Shown here: piece by piece, positions 50,249 through 59,225 of the stretch
Numbering within the stretch: the first letter of the stretch is position 1
Layout of the letters: the number at the start of each line of letters is the position of its first letter
Source of the DNA: CAVQKZ01 sp963837325
GTDB lineage: Bacteria > Actinomycetota > Actinomycetes > Mycobacteriales > Jatrophihabitantaceae
NCBI GenBank assembly: GCA_963837325.1
Contig: CAWIMV010000001.1
Location: 620,001 to 684,000 of the forward strand
Direction: 5' to 3'
DNA: 64,000 nucleotides
Program-made: the position numbers and the translations under genes
The notes under the pieces: generated by a model
What the model was told of the DNA's origin: nothing
Databases searched by the model: none
Seen by the model: the letters and a program-made list of their open reading frames with translations, nothing else

Positions 50249-51136
50249 GTGGTCTTTCGCTCCGGCTTTGCCTGCCTCGTGGGCCGCCCCAATGCCGGGA
50301 AGTCGACGCTGACCAACGCGCTCGTCGGATCCAAGATCGTGATCACCAGCGCCAAGCCACAGACGACCCGGCATGCGGTGCGCGGCATCATCACTCGCAA
50401 GGACGCCCAGCTGATCCTGGTCGACACGCCGGGATTGCACCGGCCGCGGACGCTGCTCGGTGAGCGGCTCAACGACGTCGTGCACAGCACGCTCGCCGAG
50501 GTGGACGTGGTCGGGTTCTGCGTGCCGGCCGATCAGAAGATCGGTCCCGGCGACCGGTTCATCGCCGCGGAGCTCGCGGAACTGCGGGCTCCGGTGATCG
50601 CGATCGTCACCAAGACCGACGCGGCCACCCGCCAACAGGTCACGGCCCAACTCGTGGCCCTGAACGAGCTCGACCAGTTCGACGACATCGTGCCGGTCTC
50701 GGCCGTTTCGGGCGACCAGGTGGACCTCCTCGCGGATCTGCTCATCCGGCACCTGCCCGAGGGCCCGTTGCTCTATCCCGACGACGTCATGACCGACAAC
50801 GACACCGAGACGCGCATTGCCGAGCTGATTCGCGAGGCTGCGCTCGAGGGCGTGCGGGACGAACTGCCACACTCGATCGCGGTCACCGTCGATGAGATGC
50901 GCCCGCGCGCAAGCCGTCCGGACCTCACCGAGATCTTCGCGACGATCCACCTCGAACGCGACAGCCAGAAGGGCATCGTGATCGGGCACCAAGGCAGTCG
51001 GCTCAAGTACATCGGGACGACGGCTCGCGCCGGGATCGAGGGCCTGCTCGGCCGCAAGGTGCATCTCGGTCTGCACGTCGCCGTGGAATCCGACTGGCAG
51101 CGCGACCCGAAGAAGCTGGATCGGTTGGGCTTCTAG
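50249..51136 (+). CDS. era: GTPase Era
   Basis: A 295-residue GTPase for 16S rRNA maturation. G1 is GRPNAGKS at residues 12-19, switch region KPQTTRHAVRGI, G3 VDTPG and G4 TKTD. The C-terminal KH domain has GIVIGHQGSRLKYIGTTARAGIEGLLGRKV. Starts at GTG 50249. Confidence 0.97.
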   Translation: MVFRSGFACLVGRPNAGKSTLTNALVGSKIVITSAKPQTTRHAVRGIITRKDAQLILVDTPGLHRPRTLLGERLNDVVHSTLAEVDVVGFCVPADQKIGPGDRFIAAELAELRAPVIAIVTKTDAATRQQVTAQLVALNELDQFDDIVPVSAVSGDQVDLLADLLIRHLPEGPLLYPDDVMTDNDTETRIAELIREAALEGVRDELPHSIAVTVDEMRPRASRPDLTEIFATIHLERDSQKGIVIGHQGSRLKYIGTTARAGIEGLLGRKVHLGLHVAVESDWQRDPKKLDRLGF

Positions 51137-51137
51137 G

Positions 51138-52349
51138 TTGTTCGCGACGTACCGCGCGGTCTTCCGCGCGCCCGGATCGGCGGCGTTCTGCGCGGCCGGC
51201 TTCATCATGCGGTTCTCGATCGCGGTCTACCCGATCGGGCTGGTACTGCTGATCTCGACGCGGACCGGACACTACACATTCGCCGGCCTGCTCAGCGGGG
51301 TCTATGTGCTGGCCAACGGTGTGGGCAATCCGGTGCTGGCCCGGCTCGTCGACCGCTTCGGACAGAGCCGCATGCTGCTGCCGTGCTCGGCCGTGCACGT
51401 TGCCGGCGCAGTGACGATCATCGGGCTGGCGGTGGCACACGCGCCCGACTGGGCGCTCATCCCGCCGACGGCAGTGTGCGGGTTCGCGTATCTAGCCGTC
51501 GGTTCACTGGTGCGCGCGCGGTGGTCGTTCGTGCTGGCCGGCCGGCCCGAGTTGGGCACCGCGTACTCGCTCGAATCGACGTTGGACGAGGTCATCTTCA
51601 CGGCCGGTCCGTTGCTCGCGACCGTCGTCGCGACCCAGCTCGATCCCGTCGTCGTGTTCGTGATCGCGGCGGGACTGGTGGCGATCGGGACGGTGTGGCT
51701 GCAGCGTCAACCGGCCACCGATCCGCCTGCACACGAGGCCGGCACCCCGCGGCACGGTTCGGCCTTGCGCTATCGGGGCATGCTGCTCCTGACCCTGGCT
51801 GCGATAGGTATGGGCGGCGTGTTTGCCAGTGCCGAGGTGGCGATGGTGGCGTTCTGTGGCCAGCATGGCAGGACCGGGCTGGCCGGGGTGGTGCTGGCCT
51901 GTCTTGCATTCGGCAGCGGAGTATCCGGTTTCGTGTACGGCTCGCGGGCCCCCTCGGGTGCGGTGCTGGACCGCTTCCGGCGGCAGTCGTTGGTGTTCGC
52001 GGTGCTGCCGCTGTTGTTTCTCAGCGCGGTGAACATCCCGGTGCTGGCGGTGCTCGGGATCGTCGTGGGGTTGGGCATCGCCCCGACCCTGATCACGTCG
52101 TTCGGTCTGATCGAGCAGATCGTGCCCAACGCGGCGCTGACCGAGGCGCTGGCCTGGCTGACCACCGGCCTGTCGATCGGCTACGGGATCGCCTCGGCCA
52201 TCGTCGGTCGGGTCGCCGACGGCTACGGCGCTCGGGTCGGGTTCTCGGTCACGATCGGGTCGGGTTTGTTCGTCGGCGTGCTGGCGCTCGCCCTGTACTC
52301 CCGGCTGCGCACGCCAGTGCCCGAGTCGCACGCGGTCGTCGTCGGATAA
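51138..52349 (+). CDS. MFS transporter between era and recO
   Basis: A 403-residue major facilitator with about 12 helices. YPIGLVLLISTRTGHYTFAGLLSGVYVLANGVGNPVLARLVDRFGQ contains the inter-helix loop motif. It begins with TTG at 51138, one base after the era stop, so it is co-transcribed and perhaps coupled. The substrate is unknown. It is an insertion relative to the usual era-recO arrangement. Confidence 0.87.
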   Translation: MFATYRAVFRAPGSAAFCAAGFIMRFSIAVYPIGLVLLISTRTGHYTFAGLLSGVYVLANGVGNPVLARLVDRFGQSRMLLPCSAVHVAGAVTIIGLAVAHAPDWALIPPTAVCGFAYLAVGSLVRARWSFVLAGRPELGTAYSLESTLDEVIFTAGPLLATVVATQLDPVVVFVIAAGLVAIGTVWLQRQPATDPPAHEAGTPRHGSALRYRGMLLLTLAAIGMGGVFASAEVAMVAFCGQHGRTGLAGVVLACLAFGSGVSGFVYGSRAPSGAVLDRFRRQSLVFAVLPLLFLSAVNIPVLAVLGIVVGLGIAPTLITSFGLIEQIVPNAALTEALAWLTTGLSIGYGIASAIVGRVADGYGARVGFSVTIGSGLFVGVLALALYSRLRTPVPESHAVVVG

Positions 52350-52367
52350 CAGTGGGATCATGGGCCG

Positions 52368-53129
52368 ATGCCCCTCTACCGTGACGAGGCGGTCGTCCTC
52401 CGGGTGCAGAAGCTCGGCGAGGCCGACCGAATCGTCACCCTGCTCACCCGCCGACACGGCCGGGTGCGGGCGGTCGGCAAGGGCGTGCGGCGCACCACGT
52501 CCAAGTTCGGGGCCCGTCTCGAACCGGGCAGCCACATCGACGTGCAGCTGCACAGCCGGCTGCCCGAAGGCCAGCAGGCGCCCGGCGGGCAGCGTGGACT
52601 GGACCTGGTCACCCAGACCGAGTCGCTCGGTGCCTACGGCGCGCAACTGGCCAACGACTACGCCCGGTGGACGGCGGTGTCGGCGATCTGCGAGACGGCC
52701 GAACGGCTCACCGAAGAGGGCGAGCCGGCCCTGCGCCTCTACCTGCTGATCGTCGGCGCCTTGCGGGCGCTGGTCGAGCGCGTCCACCCGTCCGGGCTGA
52801 TCCTCGACGCGTTCCTGATCCGGGCCATGGCCAACGCCGGTTGGGAGCCGGCCCTGACCGAGTGCGCCAAGTGCTCGGCCCCCGGCCCGCATACCGCGTT
52901 CAACGTGGCCGCCGGCGGCGCCATGTGCGAGAACTGCCGCCCGACCGGCTCGGCCCGCCCGCAGCGCGAGTCGCTCGAGCTGATGGTGGCCCTCCTCGGC
53001 GGCGACTGGACCTCGGCCGACGCCAGCGAAGAGCCGGCTCGCCGCGAGACCAGCGGCCTGGTCGCGGCCCATCTGCAGTGGCACCTCGAGCGCGGCCTGC
53101 GCTCGCTGCCCCTCGTCGACCGGGCCTGA
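52368..53129 (+). CDS. recO: DNA repair protein RecO
   Basis: A 253-residue RecO, which loads RecA with RecR in gap repair. The N-terminal OB fold is YRDEAVVLRVQKLGEADRIVTLLTRRHGRVRAVGKGVRRTTSKFG. A zinc motif with four Cys appears at CAKCSAPGPHTAF and CENC near residues 165-185. It is the conserved partner upstream of uppS. Confidence 0.96.
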   Translation: MPLYRDEAVVLRVQKLGEADRIVTLLTRRHGRVRAVGKGVRRTTSKFGARLEPGSHIDVQLHSRLPEGQQAPGGQRGLDLVTQTESLGAYGAQLANDYARWTAVSAICETAERLTEEGEPALRLYLLIVGALRALVERVHPSGLILDAFLIRAMANAGWEPALTECAKCSAPGPHTAFNVAAGGAMCENCRPTGSARPQRESLELMVALLGGDWTSADASEEPARRETSGLVAAHLQWHLERGLRSLPLVDRA

Positions 53130-53145
53130 TCCAGCCAGCATCCAC

Positions 53146-53192
53146 GATTGTGCAAGTTCTGGCCGGCCGAGGCGGCCAGGAGTTGCACGATC
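53146..53192. repeat. Palindromic intergenic repeat, copy 3
   Basis: GATTGTGCAAGTTCTGGCC (53146-53164) and GGCCAGGAGTTGCACGATC (53174-53192). The arms pair over 19 positions, with one true mismatch and two G-U in RNA. It starts 16 nt after the recO stop and ends 33 nt before uppS. Confidence 0.87.
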
Positions 53193-53225
53193 GGGGCGCA
53201 AAGCGGACGCCGGTACCGTGGCCGA

Positions 53226-54065
53226 ATGACCTCGCCGGCCGCCACCCCCAGCCGGGGACGCGCGCGCGGCGCCCGGCCGGTTAGCTGGCCCGATCCGCCG
53301 CCCCATCCGTCCGGCGCCCAGCCCCCAGCCATCCCGGCTGAGCTCGTGCCGCAACACGTCGCGATAGTCATGGACGGCAACGGTCGATGGGCGCACGCCC
53401 GCAACCTGTCCCGCACCGAGGGCCACCGCGCCGGCGAGGCCGCGCTGATGGACGTGCTGCACGGTGCCATCGAGCTCGGCGTGTCGACGGTCTCGGCCTA
53501 TGCGTTCTCGACCGAGAACTGGCGCCGCTCGCCCGAAGAGGTCCGGTTCCTCATGGGCTTCAACAAGGACGTGATCCGCCGGCGGCGCGACGAGCTCGCG
53601 GCGCTGGGCGTGCGCATCCGCTGGGCCGGACGCCGGCCCCGCCTCTGGCGCAGCGTCATCGACCAACTCGAGGACGCCGAGCAGTTCACCCGCGCGAACG
53701 ACCGGCTGACCCTGCAGTTCTGCGTCAACTACGGCGGGCGGGCCGAACTCGTCGACGCCACGCGGGCGATCGCACGCGCCGTCGCAGCGGGCACCATCAA
53801 CCCGGCGAAGATCGACGAACGCACGATCGCCGCGCACCTGGACGAGCCCGGGCTGCCCGACGTCGACCTGTTCATCCGCACGTCGGGCGAACAGCGCACG
53901 TCGAACTTCCTGCTGTGGCAGTCCGCCTACGCCGAGCTGGTCTTCGTCGATACCCCCTGGCCGGATTTCGACCGTCGCCATCTGTGGGCGGCGTGTCTGA
54001 CCTATGCCCGGCGCGATCGCCGTTTCGGCGCCGCCGGCCCGATCGACGCGCCGCCGCTGCCATGA
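53226..54065 (+). CDS. uppS: Long-chain polyprenyl diphosphate synthase (cis-prenyltransferase)
   Basis: A 279-residue undecaprenyl/decaprenyl diphosphate synthase that makes the lipid carrier for cell-wall synthesis. The catalytic Asp is D50 in IVMDGNGRWA, with TEGHRAGEAAL, FSTENWRRSPEEV and LFIRTSGEQRTSNFLLWQSAYAELVF as the other conserved blocks. I chose ATG 53226; an extension upstream would enter the palindromic repeat. The N-terminal 35 residues are Pro-rich. Confidence 0.97.
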   Translation: MTSPAATPSRGRARGARPVSWPDPPPHPSGAQPPAIPAELVPQHVAIVMDGNGRWAHARNLSRTEGHRAGEAALMDVLHGAIELGVSTVSAYAFSTENWRRSPEEVRFLMGFNKDVIRRRRDELAALGVRIRWAGRRPRLWRSVIDQLEDAEQFTRANDRLTLQFCVNYGGRAELVDATRAIARAVAAGTINPAKIDERTIAAHLDEPGLPDVDLFIRTSGEQRTSNFLLWQSAYAELVFVDTPWPDFDRRHLWAACLTYARRDRRFGAAGPIDAPPLP

Positions 54066-54102
54066 CGCGCGGGCGGGGGGACGCTCGCGGGGCCGGGCCG
54101 GC

Positions 54103-54420
54103 ATGATCTCCGTGACGCATTTCGCCGCGCGCGACGCAGACTTCGCCGAGCGCGCAGGGCGGGCGCTCGAGGCGCTGTCGGCCTGTGCCGGCTACCTGCG
54201 CGGCAGTGTGGCCCGTTCCACCGACGACACCGAACACTGGGTGCTCATCACGGAGTGGGAGAACGTCGGGTCCTACCGGCGGGCGCTGGGTGGCTACCAG
54301 GTGAAGGTGCGGGCGACGCCGTTGCTCGCCGAGGCACTCGATTGGCCGAGCGCGTTCGAGGTTCTGGTCGACATTGCGCCGGGAGGTGCGGTGGTGCGCG
54401 GGACGAGCGACCGTGCCTGA
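54103..54420 (+). CDS. Antibiotic-biosynthesis-monooxygenase (ABM) fold protein
   Basis: A 105-residue small ferredoxin-like fold protein: ISVTHFAARDADFAERAGRALEALSACAGYLRGSVARS and WVLITEWENVGSYRRALGGYQVK, typical of the ABM family (dimeric alpha+beta barrel). Its function here is unknown. It begins 37 nt after uppS, and its stop overlaps the next gene. Confidence 0.82.
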   Translation: MISVTHFAARDADFAERAGRALEALSACAGYLRGSVARSTDDTEHWVLITEWENVGSYRRALGGYQVKVRATPLLAEALDWPSAFEVLVDIAPGGAVVRGTSDRA

Positions 54421-55639
54421 GCCCACGTTGGTGGCCGAAAACCCGCCGGGAGCGGCGCCGCCGATTCGGGGTCGCCTGGCGCGTTGGGTGCGGCGGCGCG
54501 GCGCGATGCCGCCCTGGCTGGCCCGGCGCTGGGTCACTCCGGCCTGGGTCACGCCCGGCCTGCTGACCTGGACCCGCTGGCTCTGCCTGGGCGGGTGGGC
54601 CGTCGCCTTCGGCCGGGAGTGCGCGGTCTTCGGGATTCCCTACTTCCGCAGCGATCTGCTGCTGTGGCTGGCCATCGGGCTGGCGGCGGCCAGCATCGGC
54701 AAGCGGGCCATGTGGACAGTCGCAGTCGACTTCGTGCCGTTCGCGGCCGTCCTGGTTGGCTACGACTACTTGCGGGGCATTTCGGACACGCTGGGCATGC
54801 CCACGTGGTGGTATCCGCAGATCGACGTGGACAAGTTCCTGTTCGCGGGCGCGGAGCCCACCGTCTGGCTGCAGGAGCATTTGAAGTACCCGACGGCGCA
54901 ATGGTGGGACGTCGTCGTCGGGCTCACCTACGTCTCCTTCTTCTTCCTGCCGTATGTCACTGCTGCCGTGCTCTGGCTGCGCAGCCGGGCCGAGTTCCGC
55001 CGTTGGGCGACGCGCTTCGTCACCCTTTCCTTCCTCGGATTCGGTTTGTTCGCGTTGATCCCAGCCGCACCGCCATGGGCGGCGGCAAAATGCTCGGCCG
55101 CCGATGTCGACGGCCATCCCGTCGATCCGACCTGCATGGGGTATTCCGCGCGTTTCACCGATGGCGGCATCCTCGGCAAGGTCACCGACCAGCAGCACGG
55201 CGCCCATGCGTGGACCGAACGGCTCTCCGGCCGCGGCTTCGACGTGCTGCACCTGCGCTTCGCCGGAGCGGTGATCGACGCCGGGCAGAGCGGCGTTGAC
55301 CTGGTCGCGGCAGTGCCGTCCCTGCACGCGGGCGGCACGATGCTGTTCGTCCTGTTCTTCTGGCGCCGCGCCCGCCGGTCGGGGCGGGTGGTGCTCGCCG
55401 CGTACGCCGTGCTGATGGGATTCGCGCTCGTTTACTCCGCAGAGCACTACGTGGCCGACATCCTCGCTGGTTGGCTCTGCGCCGCCGCCGTGGCCTTCGG
55501 CTTTGACGCATTCGAGCGCAGGCGAAGCCGAACGACACCGGTGGATACGCTGGAGGCACCGCCGCAGCCCCCTGAACCGACCGCAAGCCGGATGGAGAAA
55601 CCGTGCCCACCGACCGCAACGACGCCGTCGTCAACCTGA
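54413..55639 (+). CDS. PAP2/Aur1-like membrane phosphatase or phosphotransferase
   Basis: A 408-residue polytopic membrane protein of the inositol phosphotransferase (Aur1/PAP2_3) type. The C-terminal half has VAAVPSLHAGGTMLFVL (PSxH) and YSAEHYVADILAGW (HxxxD), the active-site blocks. About seven hydrophobic helices are visible. It probably transfers or removes a phospho-head group in the envelope; the substrate is unknown. Start GTG 54413 overlaps the ABM stop, and the end overlaps glyS by 37 nt. Confidence 0.85.
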   Translation: MPEPTLVAENPPGAAPPIRGRLARWVRRRGAMPPWLARRWVTPAWVTPGLLTWTRWLCLGGWAVAFGRECAVFGIPYFRSDLLLWLAIGLAAASIGKRAMWTVAVDFVPFAAVLVGYDYLRGISDTLGMPTWWYPQIDVDKFLFAGAEPTVWLQEHLKYPTAQWWDVVVGLTYVSFFFLPYVTAAVLWLRSRAEFRRWATRFVTLSFLGFGLFALIPAAPPWAAAKCSAADVDGHPVDPTCMGYSARFTDGGILGKVTDQQHGAHAWTERLSGRGFDVLHLRFAGAVIDAGQSGVDLVAAVPSLHAGGTMLFVLFFWRRARRSGRVVLAAYAVLMGFALVYSAEHYVADILAGWLCAAAVAFGFDAFERRRSRTTPVDTLEAPPQPPEPTASRMEKPCPPTATTPSST

Positions 55640-56985
55640 GCAAGCGCCGCGGCTTCGTCTTTCCCTCGAGCGAGATCTACGGCGGCTCGCGGTCGGCGTG
55701 GGACTACGGCCCGCTGGGTGTCGAGCTGAAGGAGAACATCCGAAGGCAGTGGTGGAAGGCGCTGGTGACCAGCCGCGACGACATCGTCGGCCTGGACTCG
55801 GCCGTGATCCTCGCTCCCCAGGTCTGGGAGGCCTCGGGCCACGTCGCGACGTTCTCCGACCCCTTGGTCGAATGCACCAACTGCCACCACCGCTACCGGG
55901 CCGACCACCTCGAGGAGGACTTCGAAGCCCGCAAGGGCCGCGCGCCCGAACCCGGCCTCGCCGACGTTCCCTGCCCGAACTGCGGCACCCGGGGCGCCTG
56001 GACCGAGCCGAAGATGTTCTCCGGGATGCTCAGGACCTACCTCGGCCCAGTCGAGGACGAGTCAGGCCTGCACTACTTGCGGCCCGAGACCGCGCAGGGC
56101 ATCTTCATCAACTTCCTGAACGTGATGACGACGGCTCGCAAGAAGCCGCCGTTCGGCATCGCCCAGACCGGCAAGAGCTTCCGCAACGAGATCACGCCCG
56201 GCAACTTCATCTTCCGGACTCGGGAGTTCGAGCAGATGGAGATGGAGTACTTCGTCCAGCCCGGCACCGACGACGAGTGGTTCGACTACTGGCTGCAACA
56301 GCGCTGGGACTGGCACGTCGGGCTGGGCCTCAATCCCGAGAATCTGCGGTTCTACGAGCATCCCAAGGACAAGCTGTCGCACTACTCCAAGCGCACGATC
56401 GACATCGAGTACCGCTTCGGCTTCGGTGGCTCCGAATTCGCCGAATTGGAGGGAGTCGCCAACCGAACGGACTTCGACCTGACGACCCATTCGAAGCACT
56501 CCGGGGTGGATCTCAGCTATTTCGACCAGGAGCGCAACGAGCGCTGGACGCCGTACGTCATCGAGCCGGCACTCGGTCTGACCCGCTCGTTGCTCGCCTT
56601 CCTGCTCGATGCCTACACCGAGGACGAGGCGCCGAACGCCAAGGGGGTTCTGGAGAAGCGCACGGTGCTGCGGCTGGACAAGCGGCTCGCCCCGGTCAAG
56701 GCCGCCGTCCTGCCGCTTTCCCGCAACCCCGACCTGTCGCCGAAGGCGCGTGATCTCGCGGCCACGCTTCGCAAGAACTGGAACGTCGAGTTCGACGACG
56801 CCCAGGCGATCGGGCGTCGCTACCGTCGCCAGGACGAGATCGGCACGCCGTTCTGCGTGACGGTGGACTTCGACACGCTCACCGATGATGCTGTCACGGT
56901 CCGTGAGCGTGATTCGATGACCCAGGAACGGGTAGGCCTCGGGCAGGTCGAGGCCTACTTGGCTGCTCGGCTTGTCGGCGCATGA
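55603..56985 (+). CDS. glyS: Glycyl-tRNA synthetase
   Basis: A 460-residue homodimeric class II glycyl-tRNA synthetase. KRRGFVFPSSEIYGG opens the domain, motif 2 region GKSFRNEITPGNFIFRTREFEQMEMEYF is intact, and GVDLSYFDQERNERWTPYVIEPALGLTRSL contains motif 3. CTNCHHR and CPNCGTRG form a zinc finger in the insertion. GGAG precedes GTG 55603, inside the previous gene's end. Confidence 0.97.
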   Translation: MPTDRNDAVVNLSKRRGFVFPSSEIYGGSRSAWDYGPLGVELKENIRRQWWKALVTSRDDIVGLDSAVILAPQVWEASGHVATFSDPLVECTNCHHRYRADHLEEDFEARKGRAPEPGLADVPCPNCGTRGAWTEPKMFSGMLRTYLGPVEDESGLHYLRPETAQGIFINFLNVMTTARKKPPFGIAQTGKSFRNEITPGNFIFRTREFEQMEMEYFVQPGTDDEWFDYWLQQRWDWHVGLGLNPENLRFYEHPKDKLSHYSKRTIDIEYRFGFGGSEFAELEGVANRTDFDLTTHSKHSGVDLSYFDQERNERWTPYVIEPALGLTRSLLAFLLDAYTEDEAPNAKGVLEKRTVLRLDKRLAPVKAAVLPLSRNPDLSPKARDLAATLRKNWNVEFDDAQAIGRRYRRQDEIGTPFCVTVDFDTLTDDAVTVRERDSMTQERVGLGQVEAYLAARLVGA

Positions 56986-57028
56986 CTGCGGCCAGGGCGC
57001 GGGCGCGGCTATCCGAGGAGGAACACTG

Positions 57029-57979
57029 ATGAGCTACCCCGGCGGTCCCGGTTCACCCGAAGATCCGCCCGACCGCGACGGCGACCCGGCCCAGCCGCCT
57101 TCGGGTGGCCAGCCGGGTTACGGTCAGCCGGGTGCCGGACAGCCCGGCTACGGGCAGCCCGGTCAGCCGCCTCCGCCGCCGTCCGAGCAGACGACCCCGA
57201 TGCCGCCGGTGCCGCCGCAGTATGGCCAGTCGCCGCCGGATGCGACAGCAGTCATGCCTCCTGTGCCGCCGTCGTACGGCCAGCCCGGTTACGGCCAGCC
57301 GGCGTACGGGCAACCGGCGTACGGGCAACCGGGTTACGGGCAACCGGTTTACGGCCAGCCGGGTTACGGCCAGCCACCCGGGCCGCCGGTACCACCCGGC
57401 TACGGCACGCCTTACGGGCCGCAGCCGCCGAAACCGGGCAGCAACAAGGCTCCCCTGATCGCCGGGATCATCGTCGTGTTACTGGTTGCCGCCGGGGTCA
57501 CGACGTTCTTTCTGGTGAACGACGACGGCAAGTCCAAGCACGACGCCAAGGCCAGCCCGACGGCGACGTCGAGCCAGGTTTCCTCGCCGTCGTTCCCCTC
57601 GACGTCGTCGGTCCCCTCGGAGTCCTCCGCCCCCACTTCAGAGACGAGCGGGCCGTCCGGCAGCATCGACGAGTCGGACGCTCGGCTGGTTGTCGACGAA
57701 TACCTCGACGACATCAACCAGCAGGACCGCAGCGACGCCCAGACCCTGATCTGCACCCCGCTGGTCACCAGTTGGCGCGAGAAGATCGACAAACCCGGCG
57801 GCGACTTCACGGTCACGATCACCGACAAGTCGTTCGAGACCTCGACCCCGGGCACGGACAGTCTGAACCTGAAGTACAGCCTGTCGGTCAAGGACATCAA
57901 GACGTCTCAGACGGCGACCAGCCATGTCACGTTCAAGGTGATCGAGGAGAGTGGTCTGAAGATCTGCGGGGAGCAGTGA
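57029..57979 (+). CDS. Pro/Gly/Tyr/Gln-repeat single-pass membrane protein
   Basis: 316 residues. A cytoplasmic N-terminus of about 140 residues consists mainly of GYGQP/AYGQP repeats (15-nt units, clearest at 57288-57372). Then comes one helix (LIAGIIVVLLVAAGVTTFFLV), a Ser/Thr-rich linker and an extracellular domain of about 110 residues with two Cys. GGAGG precedes ATG 57029. Such low-complexity leads are common in actinobacterial membrane proteins. The ectodomain, related in pattern to small lipoprotein-like NTF2/DUF4878 domains, has no assigned role. Confidence 0.85.
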   Translation: MSYPGGPGSPEDPPDRDGDPAQPPSGGQPGYGQPGAGQPGYGQPGQPPPPPSEQTTPMPPVPPQYGQSPPDATAVMPPVPPSYGQPGYGQPAYGQPAYGQPGYGQPVYGQPGYGQPPGPPVPPGYGTPYGPQPPKPGSNKAPLIAGIIVVLLVAAGVTTFFLVNDDGKSKHDAKASPTATSSQVSSPSFPSTSSVPSESSAPTSETSGPSGSIDESDARLVVDEYLDDINQQDRSDAQTLICTPLVTSWREKIDKPGGDFTVTITDKSFETSTPGTDSLNLKYSLSVKDIKTSQTATSHVTFKVIEESGLKICGEQ

Positions 57980-58038
57980 ACTGACCATCGACCTGCCGCC
58001 GCGGACGCCGACGACCAAGGGTCCGTACCGTTGACCGC

Positions 58039-59208
58039 ATGACCCGAACGCCGGCGACCGCAGCGCCGCTGCGGCTGTCCGAGCGAGTCTGCGCGGATCC
58101 GCCGGTCGTGCTCGCCCCGATGGCCGGCATCACCAACACGGCGTTCCGTCGGCTCTGCCGCGAGGCGATGCGAACGGCGTTGGGCCCCGGCCGGGGCGGT
58201 GGCCTGTTCGTCAGCGAGATGATCACGTCGCGGGCGCTGGTCGAGCGCAACCCGAAGACGCTGCGGCTGATCCGGTTCGAGCCCGACGAAGCGCCGCGCA
58301 GCATCCAGCTGTACGGCGTCGATCCCGACGTGGTCGGTGCCGCGGTGCGGATGATCGTGGCCGAGGATCTGGCCGACCACGTCGACCTCAACTTCGGCTG
58401 CCCGGTGCCGAAGGTCACCCGCAAGGGCGGGGGAGCGGCGCTGCCCTGGCGGGGCGTGCTGTTCGGCGACATCGTGACGGCGGCCGTAGGTGCGGCGGCC
58501 GGAGCGGTGCCGGTCACCGTCAAGATGCGCGTCGGCATCGATCGTTCCCACCACACCTACCGCGAAGCCGCGCTGCGCGCGCAGGACGCCGGCGTCGCGC
58601 ACGTCGCTCTGCACGGCCGCACGGCGGCCGACTTCTACGGCGGTAGCGCCGACTGGGCGCCGATCGCCGAACTCGCCGAGCTCCTTGACATCCCGGTGCT
58701 CGGCAACGGTGACATCTGGGAGGCGGACGACGCAGTGCGGATGATGCGTCAAACCGGCTGCGCGGGGGTGGTGGTCGGACGGGGCTGTCTCGGGCGGCCG
58801 TGGCTGTTCGCCGATCTCGCCGCCGCCTTCGACGGCCGCAGCGAACGGATCCGGCCCGACCTGCGCTCGGTGGCGACCACGATGCGACGGCACGCCGAGC
58901 TGCTGGCCGAGTGGATCGGTGAGCAGCGCGGCGTCGTCGACTTCCGCAAGCACGTCGCCTGGTACCTGAAGGGATTCGCAGTCGGCAGCGAGTTGCGGGG
59001 CGCCCTCGCCCGCGCCTCAACCCTGGCCGAACTCGACGCTCAGCTGGACAACCTGGACCTCGACCAGCCGTTCCCGGCGGCGGTGCTCGGCCAGCCGCGC
59101 GGACGCACGAGCGGCGCGCGCCACGTGGCCTTGCCCGAGGGTTGGCTGGCCAGCAGCGAGTCGCGAGCCATTCCGGCCGACGCCGAACTGGCGCACAGCG
59201 GCGGCTGA
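58039..59208 (+). CDS. dusB: tRNA-dihydrouridine synthase
   Basis: A 389-residue flavoenzyme that reduces uridine in tRNA. APMAGITNTAFRRLCRE opens the TIM barrel, the catalytic Cys is in DLNFGCPVPKVTRKGGGAAL, and AALHGRTAADFY and GNGDIWEADDAVRMM bind FMN and tRNA. It is of the DusB/Dus group; the exact uridine position is inferred only from family. The C-terminal 40 residues are extra. Confidence 0.94.
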   Translation: MTRTPATAAPLRLSERVCADPPVVLAPMAGITNTAFRRLCREAMRTALGPGRGGGLFVSEMITSRALVERNPKTLRLIRFEPDEAPRSIQLYGVDPDVVGAAVRMIVAEDLADHVDLNFGCPVPKVTRKGGGAALPWRGVLFGDIVTAAVGAAAGAVPVTVKMRVGIDRSHHTYREAALRAQDAGVAHVALHGRTAADFYGGSADWAPIAELAELLDIPVLGNGDIWEADDAVRMMRQTGCAGVVVGRGCLGRPWLFADLAAAFDGRSERIRPDLRSVATTMRRHAELLAEWIGEQRGVVDFRKHVAWYLKGFAVGSELRGALARASTLAELDAQLDNLDLDQPFPAAVLGQPRGRTSGARHVALPEGWLASSESRAIPADAELAHSGG

Positions 59209-59225
59209 CTGCCGCGCCGAACCCG

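Noticed and set aside
57288..57372. CRISPR or satellite repeat
   Set aside because: The 15-nt units encode GYGQP/AYGQP in frame within a coding sequence with a good ribosome site.
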